A DNA stretch of 64,000 nt from Apricaphanius iberus. Taxonomy: Eukaryota; Chordata; Actinopteri; Cyprinodontiformes; Aphaniidae. The notes beneath the pieces are model-generated. The model searched no databases. It worked only from the letters and a program-made list of their open reading frames with translations, and had not been told where the DNA came from. The first letter of the stretch is position 1, and the number at the start of each line of letters is the position of its first letter. This document shows, piece after piece, positions 46,001-53,560 of the stretch. The DNA is taken from contig JAPXFQ010000344.1 of NCBI GenBank assembly GCA_028564705.1, positions 2,609,001 to 2,673,000 on the forward strand, read 5' to 3'. A program made the translations under genes and the position numbers.

Positions 46001-47287
46001 GCCAAACAGGAAAAACTAAAACCAAGTTCAGTTTTCAGACAGATTCATACTAGGGATGCAAAAAAAACACTTTTTTCAAACCGATACGGTACAGATACTT
46101 TGAGCAAATTACCTGCCGATACCGAGTACCAATACCGATACCACACACAAAAAATACAATAAATTGGAAGACAGGTTTAATTTTTTTTCTCTCCATGTTA
46201 CAACAAATGATGAGGGATTAGATAAGAAATAGAATATTAATCAAAAAGACCACAAAACAAAAATATCAAGTGAAGAATAAACATATTCTGTTAAATTACT
46301 GCAGAGCTTCCACATTTGAAAAATCAGTTGATGGTATCAGTCAACTGACCAATACGAGTACATTAGAATGGTATTGCCCCTAATATCCGATAGCAGTATT
46401 GGTATCAGTGCATCCCAACAGGTAGCATTGCAACAGACCAGATTAGACGGAAGTTAGGACTAGTAAAAGCCTAAATCAAATTGAATCCTACTATATTTAA
46501 TACTCTAACAGACTTGAGGCTGATGCAGTTTTTATATTTTTTGTGCTTAAAAAATACACTGAAGTTTGAAGTTAGATTTTCTGTGGCAAAATGAACAAAA
46601 GTTGAAGAGGTATTAACACTCTGGAAGGTAAATCCCTAAAAGGAAATAGACAAACTAAAACCATTTACTCAAAGTAATACATAAAAACATCCATTTGACA
46701 GGATCTGATATAGAAGATCATTTATAGAAAAGAGAACTTTTCTAAAGATTTTTAAAGCAGGAGAGCTTGCCAGTGGAATAAGAGTTGCTGCAGACAAAAG
46801 GTCAAGACAAAACATGTTTAATTCTCACTAGCAAGCCAAAGGTCTCACATCAAAATTCCACCAACGTCCAAACAATAACCATAACGAGGATGGGGGAATA
46901 AGAGCGAAGAAAGGGGGAAATCTTTTAATGGTTAATCAAACATGAAAAGTACATGTAGAGAAAATAATCAATTCAGCTTCTTAAAGATAGGTACGTATGA
47001 TTTATGCAATCACACAGTTACCATCTATCCAAACTGTTGGCTATGAGACATTGCAGGGTTACAATCCGGGGGAGATAAATAACAAAAATCATAGTAAATA
47101 ATTTTTGTGTGAGTGTGTTTGTACAATGTTATAACCCCTCTTCATTTTTCAACATGCCCTGCTGCAGACAGCGCTGATGAATTTAATTTAAGCAAAGCAG
47201 ATTTAAATGTATTCCACCTTCCTTCCACAGTTTGTTGCCGTCAACACAGACTACAAGAGCCTGAAGAAGGACAGACCCGACTTCTAA
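33859..47287 (+). CDS. ndufa4l2: NDUFA4-family small mitochondrial subunit (ndufa4l2-like), 4 coding exons
   Basis: Exons 33859-33900, 38828-38913, 44547-44610 and 47231-47287 total 249 bases, exactly 82 codons plus TAA, with all junction phases compatible and all introns GT..AG. The protein starts MIKNMIQQAKKHPG, has one membrane helix (LIPQFFFITLGISGATLYLI), then RLARGPHV, the family signature [24 protein letters not shown] and the C-terminus KKDRPDF. NDUFA4 is now regarded as a subunit of cytochrome c oxidase in the inner mitochondrial membrane; NDUFA4L2 is a hypoxia-induced paralogue that lowers respiration. HPG, [11 protein letters not shown].TDYK and KKDRPDF fit NDUFA4L2 better than NDUFA4, but the paralogue needs a tree. 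Length equals the family norm. Nothing is broken. The 13.4-kb span is almost all transposon-laden intron. Confidence 0.9.
33969..34003. repeat. (TA)n microsatellite
   Basis: This is about 35 bases of uninterrupted alternating TA in intron 1. Confidence 0.95.
35294..36496. mobile_element. hAT superfamily element with exact 8-bp target duplication
   Basis: The element is flanked by the same 8 bases, GTCCCTGC, at 35286-35293 and 36497-36504. The ends are inverted: CAGTGGTGGTTCGAGG at the left, and the right end reversed gives CAAGGACGGTTCTAGG. Subterminal GGGCAATCAAGGGGCCAATT is mirrored by AGGGGGCCAATTAG and GGAGGGGCCAGTG. An 8-bp duplication and CA(G)-starting short repeats define hAT. The 1203-bp interior is AT-rich with no transposase frame, so the element was moved by enzyme from elsewhere. 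Confidence 0.85.
36571..36772. mobile_element. TTAA-flanked palindromic MITE (family B)
   Basis: TTAA stands at both ends (36571-36574 and 36769-36772). The outer arms pair: GCACAGGAGAGCAATCT on the left with AGATTGCTCTCGTGTACCGC on the right. Inside is a second palindrome: GGTGAGTTTTTTGCCTCATG, AGGCACTGAAGTGA pairs with TCACCTCAGTGCCTCATGAG, GCAGAAAACTCACC. The whole 200-base unit can fold on itself. It is unlike MITE family A in sequence. Confidence 0.75.
37062..37320. repeat. Degenerate (GGAT)n array
   Basis: Many GGATGGAT, GATGAATGGAT and GATGAT units are spread over some 260 bases with substitutions. It begins with a clean ATGGATGGATGAATGGATGG block. The frames across it are artefacts. 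Confidence 0.85.
38828..38913 (+). CDS. ndufa4l2: ndufa4l2-like coding exon 2
   Basis: This exon begins after TGTCTCCAG in phase 0 and ends with AC before GTAAGCC (phase 2). It codes the single membrane helix and the following basic segment: LIPQFFFITLGISGATLYLI, then RLARGPHV and the first two bases of Thr. LIP..F....G..GATLYL.RLA is the family pattern. Confidence 0.9.
40040..40607. mobile_element. TTAA-family MITE (family A), near-complete copy
   Basis: The left end TTGAGAGGAGAAGTTC (TTAA changed to TTGA), TTTTTTTCAATGTGGACCTT and ATTTTCTCACCCAGAAAGGT is mirrored by the right end CTGGCATGACAAAAATAAGA, TCCTGGTTGAAAAAAAGTGA, ACTTCCCCTTTAA. Internal GGATATAAACTTCCCACG and GGCTCCAAGTGG match the copies at 62492-63114 and 23124-24550. 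No coding capacity. Confidence 0.7.
41321..41562 (-). mobile_element. tRNA-derived SINE
   Basis: On the - strand, the head reads GGGGCAACTGTGGCTCAGTG, GTAGAGTAGTTGGCTTGCAA, TCGGAGGGTCGTAGGTTCGA, TTCCAG. Box A (TGGCTCAGTGGTAGAG, complement of 41536-41551) and box B (GGTTCGATTCC, complement of 41498-41508) are both intact. The body has GTGCCCCTGGGCAAGGCACT and ends with AAAGCGCTTTGAGTGGTCAG, AAAAGCGCTATATAAG. This layout is a familiar fish SINE. Intact promoter boxes suggest a fairly young copy. Confidence 0.8.
42443..43117. mobile_element. MITE with about 95-bp terminal inverted repeats
   Basis: The left arm GGGAGACTCCCTGAAGGCCC, GCAGATCCCCTGTCCGAAAA, GGAAGTCAATGGAGCGATGA, AAGTTAAATCTCTGGTCTG pairs with the reverse complement of the right arm, which reads GGGAGCCTTAATCCCGCCTT, CTACTCCCCTACTGCCAAAA, GACAGTCAATGGAGTGATAA, AAGTTAGTTTCTGATCTCG. 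The interior has a short CTAGCACTAGCTAGCACT repeat. The 88-codon frame inside has no resemblance to a transposase. The superfamily is not assignable without a target duplication. Confidence 0.65.
44547..44610 (+). CDS. ndufa4l2: ndufa4l2-like coding exon 3
   Basis: This exon begins after ACATTTGCAG in phase 2 (completing Thr) and ends at AAG before GTGATA, phase 0. It codes [33 protein letters not shown]..QYK is the most diagnostic motif of the NDUFA4 family. Confidence 0.93.
44885..44960. mobile_element. Tc1-like terminal scrap
   Basis: CCCTTAAGCTTTTTCCACAT, TATGTCAGGTTACAACTACA, AACATCAACACATTTTATTA and TGATTTTATTCAC resemble the end sequence of a common fish Tc1 family (TTTTTCCACATTTTGT.A.GTTACAACC...). 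It is short and lacks a partner end. Confidence 0.4.
44970..45570 (-). repeat. LTR-like dispersed repeat, copy 2
   Basis: The reverse complement follows the same motif order as 24840-25650: TTACGATGTAAGCACGTGAG, TGTAGCTTAGCCATACCATT, TAGACTGAATTTATTCTGTT, GTGTTTGTGTTTGATAAACC, TTTCAGATTGACTGATAG, AAGAATTAATATTGTTTATG and GAGCTGGTGCCCTG. The two copies are in opposite orientation and well diverged, so they are separate old insertions. The LTR class is inferred, not proven. Confidence 0.4.
46052..46416. mobile_element. hAT-like MITE (TAGGGATGCA type)
   Basis: The left end AGGGATGCAAAAAAAACACT, TTTTTCAAACCGATACGGTA, ACCGAGTACCAATACCGATA is mirrored at the right by ATTGGTATCAGTGCATCCC. The inner CCGATACCGAGTACC is typical of this common teleost MITE. 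A truncated relative lies at 20011-20060. There is no coding capacity. Confidence 0.65.
47231..47287 (+). CDS. ndufa4l2: ndufa4l2-like coding exon 4 (last)
   Basis: This exon begins after CCTTCCACAG in phase 0 and codes [18 protein letters not shown] before TAA at 47285-47287. The KKDRPDF ending is the invariant C-terminus of the family. The acceptor is preceded by a good pyrimidine tract. Confidence 0.93.
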   Translation, partial: [18 protein letters not shown]

Positions 47288-47431
47288 AGGTCCTCCAGGC
47301 GAGTTCAGGGGCATCAAGTTCAGCAGGACCTCCACTTACAGCTGTCACCTCACCTCGTGTGAAACGTTATGCATATTTAATCCTGTCTGTACCTCTGCAA
47401 CTACAACTCTGAGATGAAAATGTAAAACAAC

Positions 47432-47437
47432 ATTAAA
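47432..47437 (+). terminator. Poly(A) signal of the ndufa4l2-like gene
   Basis: ATTAAA, the commonest variant of AATAAA, lies 145 bases after the stop and is followed by T/G-rich sequence (TTTTTTTGGTT at 47466-47476) suitable as a downstream element. This predicts a 3' UTR of about 165 bases, ending before the composite repeat at 47647. Confidence 0.65.
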
Positions 47438-47646
47438 AAGCTCTAATAATGCTGATTGATGATGGTCTTTTTTTGGTTACACTCAACCAACCAGATGTTT
47501 TTGGAAGACCGGTTCAAAAAATAACTGAGCTTTAACCAACCGCCATATATACAATAAAAGTTTGGAATCTTTCTTTTTTCAAAAAGATTTTTTTTTTTTT
47601 AATCAAATAAAATTCAATGTCTATTTGCTTAACTGTGTTGCTTGTT

Positions 47647-47840
47647 AAGGGACGGCCCAATGCAATGCATGGAGGCAGTGCAAATCCATTGCAAAGCAAT
47701 GTATTGCACTGCCTCCATGCAATTGCATGGGCAGTCCCTTTATTATAAGGGACGGCCCAATGCAATGCATGGAGGCAGTGCAAATCCATTGCAAAGCAAT
47801 GTATTGCACTGCCTCCATGCAATTGCATGGGCAGTCCCTT
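47647..47840. repeat. Two identical 94-bp hairpin units in tandem (period 100 bp)
   Basis: Units 47647-47740 and 47747-47840 are identical base for base by eye, separated by TATTAT. Each starts AAGGGACGGCCC and ends GGGCAGTCCCTT. Each is an almost perfect palindrome: arms of about 45 bases around an AAA loop (ATTGC AAA GCAAT), with only a few mismatches or bulges. The inner GGAGGCAGTGCAA pairs with TTGCACTGCCTCC. Identity of the two units points to a recent duplication or gene conversion. It starts 360 bases after the ndufa4l2 stop. Confidence 0.93.
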
Positions 47841-49181
47841 ATTACTATTCACTTCTAAACGGACTCTTTATTCTTTCACCGTTAATGCGGGTCGTACCGT
47901 AGCGTGCACCCCCACAATATATACATCAAAACGACCGGCTCGATCGTGTGAGGTGTGCTATTACTTTTATTGGCGATTGGAGTTACCATGGCGACGTAAT
48001 TAGCGAAGAACCACCCCCAAAAACACCCATTGGAAATGAATGGAAAAACGGCCAAAAATCATGAAAAATCCACTATTTTTGAAGATTTACTGTGTAGCCA
48101 TACAATAACTTAGCAACACCATTCGAAATCCAGATTGTAGCCACGTCCGTGCTGTGTTCAGCATTGAAGACCGCATGTCGATAGCTGTTACGGTTTTGTC
48201 ACAATTTGACTTTGTTCGACCCAAAGTTTGCCCCAAATCGACATTTTTAGAGTGGAGCAGCTCGTTAAGCAGAGTGTGGAGTGATGAACTTTTGGAAGGT
48301 CCTCATCAAAATTTAACTCGACGTCACGGCCACATATTTCGCACTAGTGACATGATTTTCGGTCATGAAATAGAGCCGCCCTTTGTGATTCTCAGGATCA
48401 TTTCAAAATTTCCCTATGTCGCACGGTTTTCTCTCAGCGAGCTCTAGATCGCTCAAAGTGGAACCCAGTTTTAGGGCTTTTCTCCTATAATTTATCATTG
48501 TGGCTGGTCAGGATTATCTCAGCCAGAGAGATGTTCTTAGTCATTTTTCTCTCGCTCCCTCTCGGACTGTGAATAAGATAGAGACTTCTGCTTTGGCATG
48601 AACGAAGAGAAATGATACATCTCGCTCACACTTCAAGAATTTTTCCGATACCTTGTACGGTTTTCGAATGGGAACGATTTGTTCGGCGCACTTTTTCATG
48701 AAAAAGTCTAAATCTAAGCTCTTAATCATCTTAAGTGTTTGCACCTGCTGCAATTTTCACTCACACTTGTTGCTGGGGAAACGGAGCACCTTTGATCAGA
48801 GTTCACTAAAGTTCATTCCACAGTATATACACATTGAAGGCCTATTAAACCCCACTTAAACACAGGTTATGCTATGCAGTACTATAGAGAGAAGTACTAC
48901 AAACAAGTCCATGTGTCAGTCCATCTGTCTTTGTCTTTCTGACCATGTCTCTGTCTTTCTCAGTCCCCCTGTCTGCCTGTACCATTTCATCTGTGAATAA
49001 GATAGAGAGTTGTGCTTTGAAATAATTGAACACAAAGGATAAATATCGCTAACACTCCAATAATTTTCCTGATAGCTGCTATAGTTTTCGAATGGGAAAG
49101 GTTCGTTCGCAGCTGTTTAACACTCTGAACATGGAGAGGAGACAACAGATCATATGGCCTAAAACTCAATGTTGTATGTAT

Positions 49182-49253
49182 GTTCGGATGGTGTAGTGGT
49201 TAAGGAAGAGGGTTTGCATCCCAGAGGTACTGGGTTCAAATCCAGGAGCGAGC
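49182..49253 (+). ncRNA. tRNA-like module 1 (degenerate)
   Basis: GTTCGGATGGTGTAGTGGTT and AAGGAAGAGGG, then box B GGTTCAAATCC, are spaced as in a tRNA gene. Box A is TGGTGTAGTGG. A 3-bp GGG/CCC anticodon stem with loop TTTGCAT would give anticodon TGC. The acceptor arms do not pair and the T stem is imperfect, so it is not a functional tRNA gene but a tRNA-derived module within the repeat unit 49133-49287. Confidence 0.45.
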
Positions 49254-49335
49254 AGCAAATAATTTTTCTTTGCTGAAAGCTGAACTGGGAGACGAGACAA
49301 CAGATCATATGGCCTAAAACTCAATGCTGTATAAC

Positions 49336-49408
49336 TGATGTTGTAGTGTAACTGTTAAGGAACAGGAATACAATGCAAGAGGTAGTGGGTTTGAATCCCA
49401 GGGGGAGC
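49336..49408 (+). ncRNA. tRNA-like module 2 (degenerate)
   Basis: This is the tandem partner of the module at 49182. TGATGTTGTAGTGTAACTGT and TAAGGAACAGG precede box B GGTTTGAATCC. The T arm (TGGG/CCCA) is better paired than in module 1 while box A is poorer. Both modules are preceded by the same 36-base block (GACAACAGATCATATGGCCT, AAAACTCAATG), showing that the whole 155-base unit was duplicated before they diverged. Confidence 0.45.
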
Positions 49409-49540
49409 AAATTTTTTTTTTCTTGTTTGAAAGCTGGAACCAAAATCCCTATGTTATACACAGTACTACATTGCACTTGTATGCATTTTAGTTGATTTCA
49501 GCTTTTCCAGTATATTTTCATACTAATCCTACTAATACTA

Positions 49541-49940
49541 ATGACAACATGTTAGCTAGCATTAGCATGCTAGTTAGCATTATCATGCTAGCTGTTGTTA
49601 GCATTTTAGCTAATTTTAGCTTTTTGACTATATTTTTGTACTGAATGGGATTATAGTAATGCCAACATGTTAGCTAGCATTAGCATGATAGTTAGCATTA
49701 GCATGCTAGCTGTTGTTAGCATTTTAGCTTTTTGACTATATTTTTTTACTGAATGGGTTTATAGTATTGCCAACATGTTAGCTAGCATTAGCATGCTAGT
49801 TAGCATTAGCATGCTAGCTGTTGTTAGCATTTTAGCTAATTTTAGCTTTTTGACTATATTTTGGTACTGAATGGGTTTATAGTAATGCCAACATGTTAGC
49901 TAACATTAGCATTAGCATGCTAGTTAGCATTAGCATGCAC
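49541..49940. repeat. Minisatellite of 108-118-bp units rich in GCTAGCATTAGCAT
   Basis: Unit starts (the CAACATGTTAGC block) occur at 49543, 49661, 49769 and 49887, giving periods of 118, 108 and 118 and about 3.4 copies. Copy 2 lacks a 10-base AGCTAATTTT segment that copies 1 and 3 have. Each unit contains nested short repeats of TTAGCATTAGCATGCTAG and the segment GACTATATTTTTGTACTGAA followed by TGGG. No coding capacity. Confidence 0.9.
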
Positions 49941-49956
49941 ACCGTGGCCGTCCCTT

Positions 49957-51918
49957 CTCTAAATTTCCTGAAATTTTCTAGTTTCATTTATCAGGCTTAC
50001 TTCACCATTCAGTATTAATCACATATAGTTTTGTTATGACTACCACTAATTGGGACAGAGGTTACAAAGATACACACACTGCATCAGACAGTTTTAACGC
50101 TACTTGGATTAAAACTTCTATTACTTCTCTGTCACAGCTCAGGTGCTGCTTTTCCACTTAGCCACCTCCTTGGCCACAATATTTTATGTTAAATCAATAA
50201 CATTTGTCGCATGTTCATCTTTTGAGCATCATCAGACTTTCCCGCACAGATAGGGACAAAAGGTAGAAATTAATACAATCAGTACTGTCAGTTGTGGCAG
50301 ATGATTCGCTCCCTCTGAGCCAGGTTTTGCAGCAAAGTCAGCGCCTCGACGCAATCTGCCAGGTAGAAAATGTTTCACCAGCTGTTCCAATAAACTGAAC
50401 TTCACTACATTGTTTTATATCTAATATCAAGTAGGAGTGTATGCAGCTGATTTTTGTTTATTTATTATTTATTGAATTGACGGCATCGTTTTGCTTGTAA
50501 ACTGGATCTGTCACTATAAGTGTTATGATTTTCTTGAGAATATAAATAAACTAAGCTGAACTGAATACATCCCCTCTAGCCCAGGAACACCTTGGGCTCC
50601 CCGAGAATCAGTTAGAATGTTGCTGTGGAAGTAGACGTCTTGGTTTCCACTTTCAGTGAAGACCGTTGGGATTGATATTTAGGTTATCTGGTGGTGGTGG
50701 GGGACGTGCTAATCCTGCAGCACCTTTGCAAAAGCTTGACATGTTATAGTTCAAGGTAAATGAGCAATTTCTCTTTACATTTACTTTAGCCTGTGAACAA
50801 AAACACAGAACATAACACAGCTGTTCAGCTACAATCTGTGGTTAGCTTCCAAATCAGACAATACTCTACTGAGCACAGGGGACTGGTTCTGATTTTCTGA
50901 ATAAAAACATTATTTACGCAGCTAATCACTTCACAAATCCAGCACTGCTGGGATAAGTAAGTCACACATGCTGAGATGTGAAGTTGCAGATAAAAAGGAC
51001 CAAAATAGAAACCAATCATTAGAGGAAAAGGCTTGTGTGGGTCAGAGAAATTTTTTAAAGACATGTTCAGATGCAGAGGATAAAATATGATTTTCAATCC
51101 TGGAACTGAGTAAGAGAAATAAATCAGTCCTTTCTGCAAATATGTGTCACCAGGTAGGTTCTCCCCTGCTTGAGGAATCATTGGACGATGACTGTGTGAG
51201 GTGGTTTGTGTGATCCTTCAGTTAGCATCACAAGACAGCAGACAACATAAAATCCTTCCCTGATGGCACACAAACTGTCTCAGTGTCAGACCCCTGGGCT
51301 CTGCTAATACACTGCTTAATAGACAATCTATGTTCCAGACACTGCATGGGACCATTTAGGGGTCTGTGTGTGTTTGTGTGTGCACATTTCTAACAGCAAT
51401 ATGCTTCATCCAACAGTGTGGGGACCTGCCCAGTGGGTATGGTCTGTTATTGTGTGTGTACATGTAGGTGTGTGGATTCGCTTATGTCAGATACAGAAAA
51501 CCTGCTGATAGGTAATCAGCCATGCCAAAGCACCACACCAGGGCATAATAGCAAGGTCACACACACACACACAAGTACACACATCCACACTACAGATATC
51601 CAGCCTGAACAGCTACACTGGTAACTGTGATTGTGTTGCCTCTTTTAATATAAACGGTACAGAGAGCACTTCAGCTTCAACTATACTAGCTTCCTGATTG
51701 TAATCAGCACTTCATTTCATTGCTTTATTTTTTTAACAAGTCCAGCAGTTTCTGTTATGTCGTAGTGGACGGTTTGCATACCTTTGTAACATTTTAACCG
51801 TTTTAGACCCAAGACAGTTCGCTTAGGGTCCAGCATAATTACTTGAATCCAAAACTGACTTTATTTTATTGTTATTCCTCAATATTTTTACAGCTATCCC
51901 ATTCCCCTGACCAATATC
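49957..51918. other. Intergenic, no gene seen
   Basis: Short frames here (for example 118 codons on the - strand at 50825-51181) have no recognisable domain. Bases 50400-50570 end in AATATAAATAAACTAAGCTG and may be a LINE 3' tail. CA-rich runs lie at 51558-51573. Otherwise unremarkable. Confidence 0.4.
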
Positions 51919-52000
51919 CATCCATCCATCCATCCATGCATCCATCCATGCATCCATCCATCCACCCCTCCATCCACCCCTCCATCCATCCGTCGATCCA
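51919..52000. repeat. (ATCC)n array
   Basis: This is a run of CATCCATCCATC with occasional GCATCC and CCCCTCC variants. It may be the tail of a lost (GGAT)-tailed SINE. Confidence 0.9.
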
Positions 52001-52764
52001 TAAAGGTAACTTTGCCACTGTGCAGCAACGCCCCAGAAAACCAATTCAATTAAACATCTATTTTGTTTATTATCACACCTATTCCCTACAAAATATTTAT
52101 TTCAAACACTAATAAAAAATGAAAAACAGATCTAATTAGTCAGGAGGGGAAGAAAATTGCTTGCAGTTCATGAAACAAAGTAAAGAGTGGCTCATGCTTA
52201 GTTATTTACACTGAAGAAAAAGTAAACAAGTGCTTGACCAGACGTAGGGTCTGAAACTAGCTACAAATCCCCTCCAGATAGTCCCTTATGTCTGAATTAC
52301 TGTTTTTATTTGTTATGCTTTTATTTTATGTTTTGTTTGTTTCTTTACACCTGAATCACGTAAATCTTTCTTTTTGCGTGTTCTGTCCGGCTGTGTGGTA
52401 CTCAGAATTAGTGTCTGAGTACCAAGTACAAACCCAACAGATTCACTTTCTCAAGCAGAGCATTACAGCTTTTGCTATAGTACTCCACTTGATATACAGT
52501 ACGTATGTCTGTGAAAAAATAAGTTGCGGGTTTAATTTCCTGAAGTTATAGACACGGAAACAAAATAAAAACAAGAGAGAATAAAGAGAGAAGATGAACA
52601 ACAAACAACTAATAAAACAGAGCAACCACTCATGAACCACTCATCAACAAAAAGCAAAAATGGGTAAATGAATACAACAACAATTGGAGTAAAAAGCTCT
52701 TGGCACCAAATATGTTTTGATAATAACGTCAGCCCAAGAATGTAAACACCAATGTTCCCACACT

Positions 52765-52765
52765 T

Positions 52766-52797
<32 letters not shown>
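52765..52797. repeat. (TG)n microsatellite
   Basis: About 33 bases of near-perfect TG repeat lie just before a GC-rich repeat block. Confidence 0.9.
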
Positions 52798-52798
<1 letters not shown>

Positions 52799-52861
52799 CA
52801 TCCTTGTGCATATAAAGGTACCCCATACGAGTGTTTGATAGCTGGTGTGAGGAGCCATTAA

Positions 52862-53560
52862 TCCGTCCTATAGGAATCAAAACAGACATGAAAGGAGGTC
52901 AGGGACACGGATGCCCAGAGGACCCCAGAGCCTAGGAGCCACAGGCGGATGAGCGCAGGGCCGACAGTACCCCCAAAGGGAGGGACAGAGAAAAGCCCCC
53001 AGGGGAACATCCAGCAGCTACGATGCAGGAGCCTAAGAAGCCGCAGAGCCCATGAGCTCCGCCGGCAACCGGCTACACCGGGGTGGGCCAGTTCCAAAAA
53101 CCCGGGGACCGGGAGGCCCCGCCCCCCAGCAGGGCCCTGACTAGGGATCGACTGACAGGGGGTTCTCCGCCGCAAGACCGGGGGGACTACAGCTGGCCGA
53201 CACACCCTGCCACCACCCCTGGCGAACCCCCACCGCCGACACCCCGGCTCCAACCCCCCCATCCACTCTGGGGTGCCAGAGGAACAGCAACAGCAGAGGG
53301 ACGGCCTTCCCAGGCCACACCCAGCCAGCACCAGGACACCAAGATGCTCCCTAGTCCAGATCCTGCCTCACGCAGAGCACCGAGACCAGGCATCCAACCA
53401 TGGCCTGACAAAACCACCAATGAACTGCCCAGGCACGGAACAGGCAGTGGATGAGACCGCTAGATCCGACCCCCACCGAGCCACCGAACAGCCATCCACC
53501 AACAACTCAAAACCGGCACCCCCAAAAGAGGTGCCCCAACCAATCCAAGGAGGACCTCAG
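52862..53560. repeat. GC-rich interspersed repeat, purine/CCC-rich, possibly a LINE 5' region
   Basis: The block is far more GC-rich than its surroundings and is dense in CCCCAG, GGACCGGGAGG and CCACCACCCC motifs. Open frames occur in several phases on both strands (up to 157 codons on the - strand and 138 on the +), which is a composition effect and not evidence of a gene. I recognise phrases such as CAGAGCCCATGAGCTCCGCC as a dispersed fish repeat. It grades at 53580-53750 into AT-rich sequence. A LINE 5' UTR or ORF1 origin is a guess. Confidence 0.4.

Larger units (their letters stand above)
44611..47230 (+). other. ndufa4l2-like intron 3
   Basis: This 2.6-kb GT..AG intron contains a short Tc1-like scrap (about 44885-44960), an LTR-like repeat on the - strand (about 44970-45570) and a hAT MITE (46052-46416). 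Remaining parts are AT-rich with no gene seen. Confidence 0.7.
47647..49956. mobile_element. Composite non-autonomous element (AAGGGACGGCC ends) with hairpins, tRNA-like modules and minisatellite
   Basis: The left boundary AAGGGACGGCC (47647) is mirrored at the right by GGCCGTCCCTT (49946-49956). Between them, in order, are two identical hairpins; a 97-codon open frame (48154-48447) of unknown nature; two diverged direct repeats of about 120 bases (48567-48688 and 48992-49111, sharing GTGAATAAGATAGAGA and TTTTCGAATGGGAA); a tandem pair of about 155-base modules with a tRNA-like sequence in each; and a TAGC-rich minisatellite. No transposase is recognisable. Whether all this moved as one unit is inference from the matching ends. 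Confidence 0.5.

Noticed and set aside
47281..47500. A miR-147-type microRNA in the 3' UTR, as in the related NMES1 gene of vertebrates
   Set aside because: I found no sequence resembling the conserved mature miR-147 in this 3' UTR.
47532..47902. Overlapping frames on both strands with an internal protein duplication
   Set aside because: They are translations of the two identical 94-bp hairpins; the apparent repeat in protein reflects DNA structure, not a gene.
48154..48447. 97-codon + strand frame MFSIEDRMSIAVTVLSQFDF...
   Set aside because: No family resemblance, and it lies within a repeat-rich composite element. I mention it in that element's description but do not call a gene.
49182..49253. 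A functional tRNA gene
   Set aside because: Box A and box B are present, but the acceptor stem does not pair and the T stem has mismatches, and it is tandemly duplicated with divergence.
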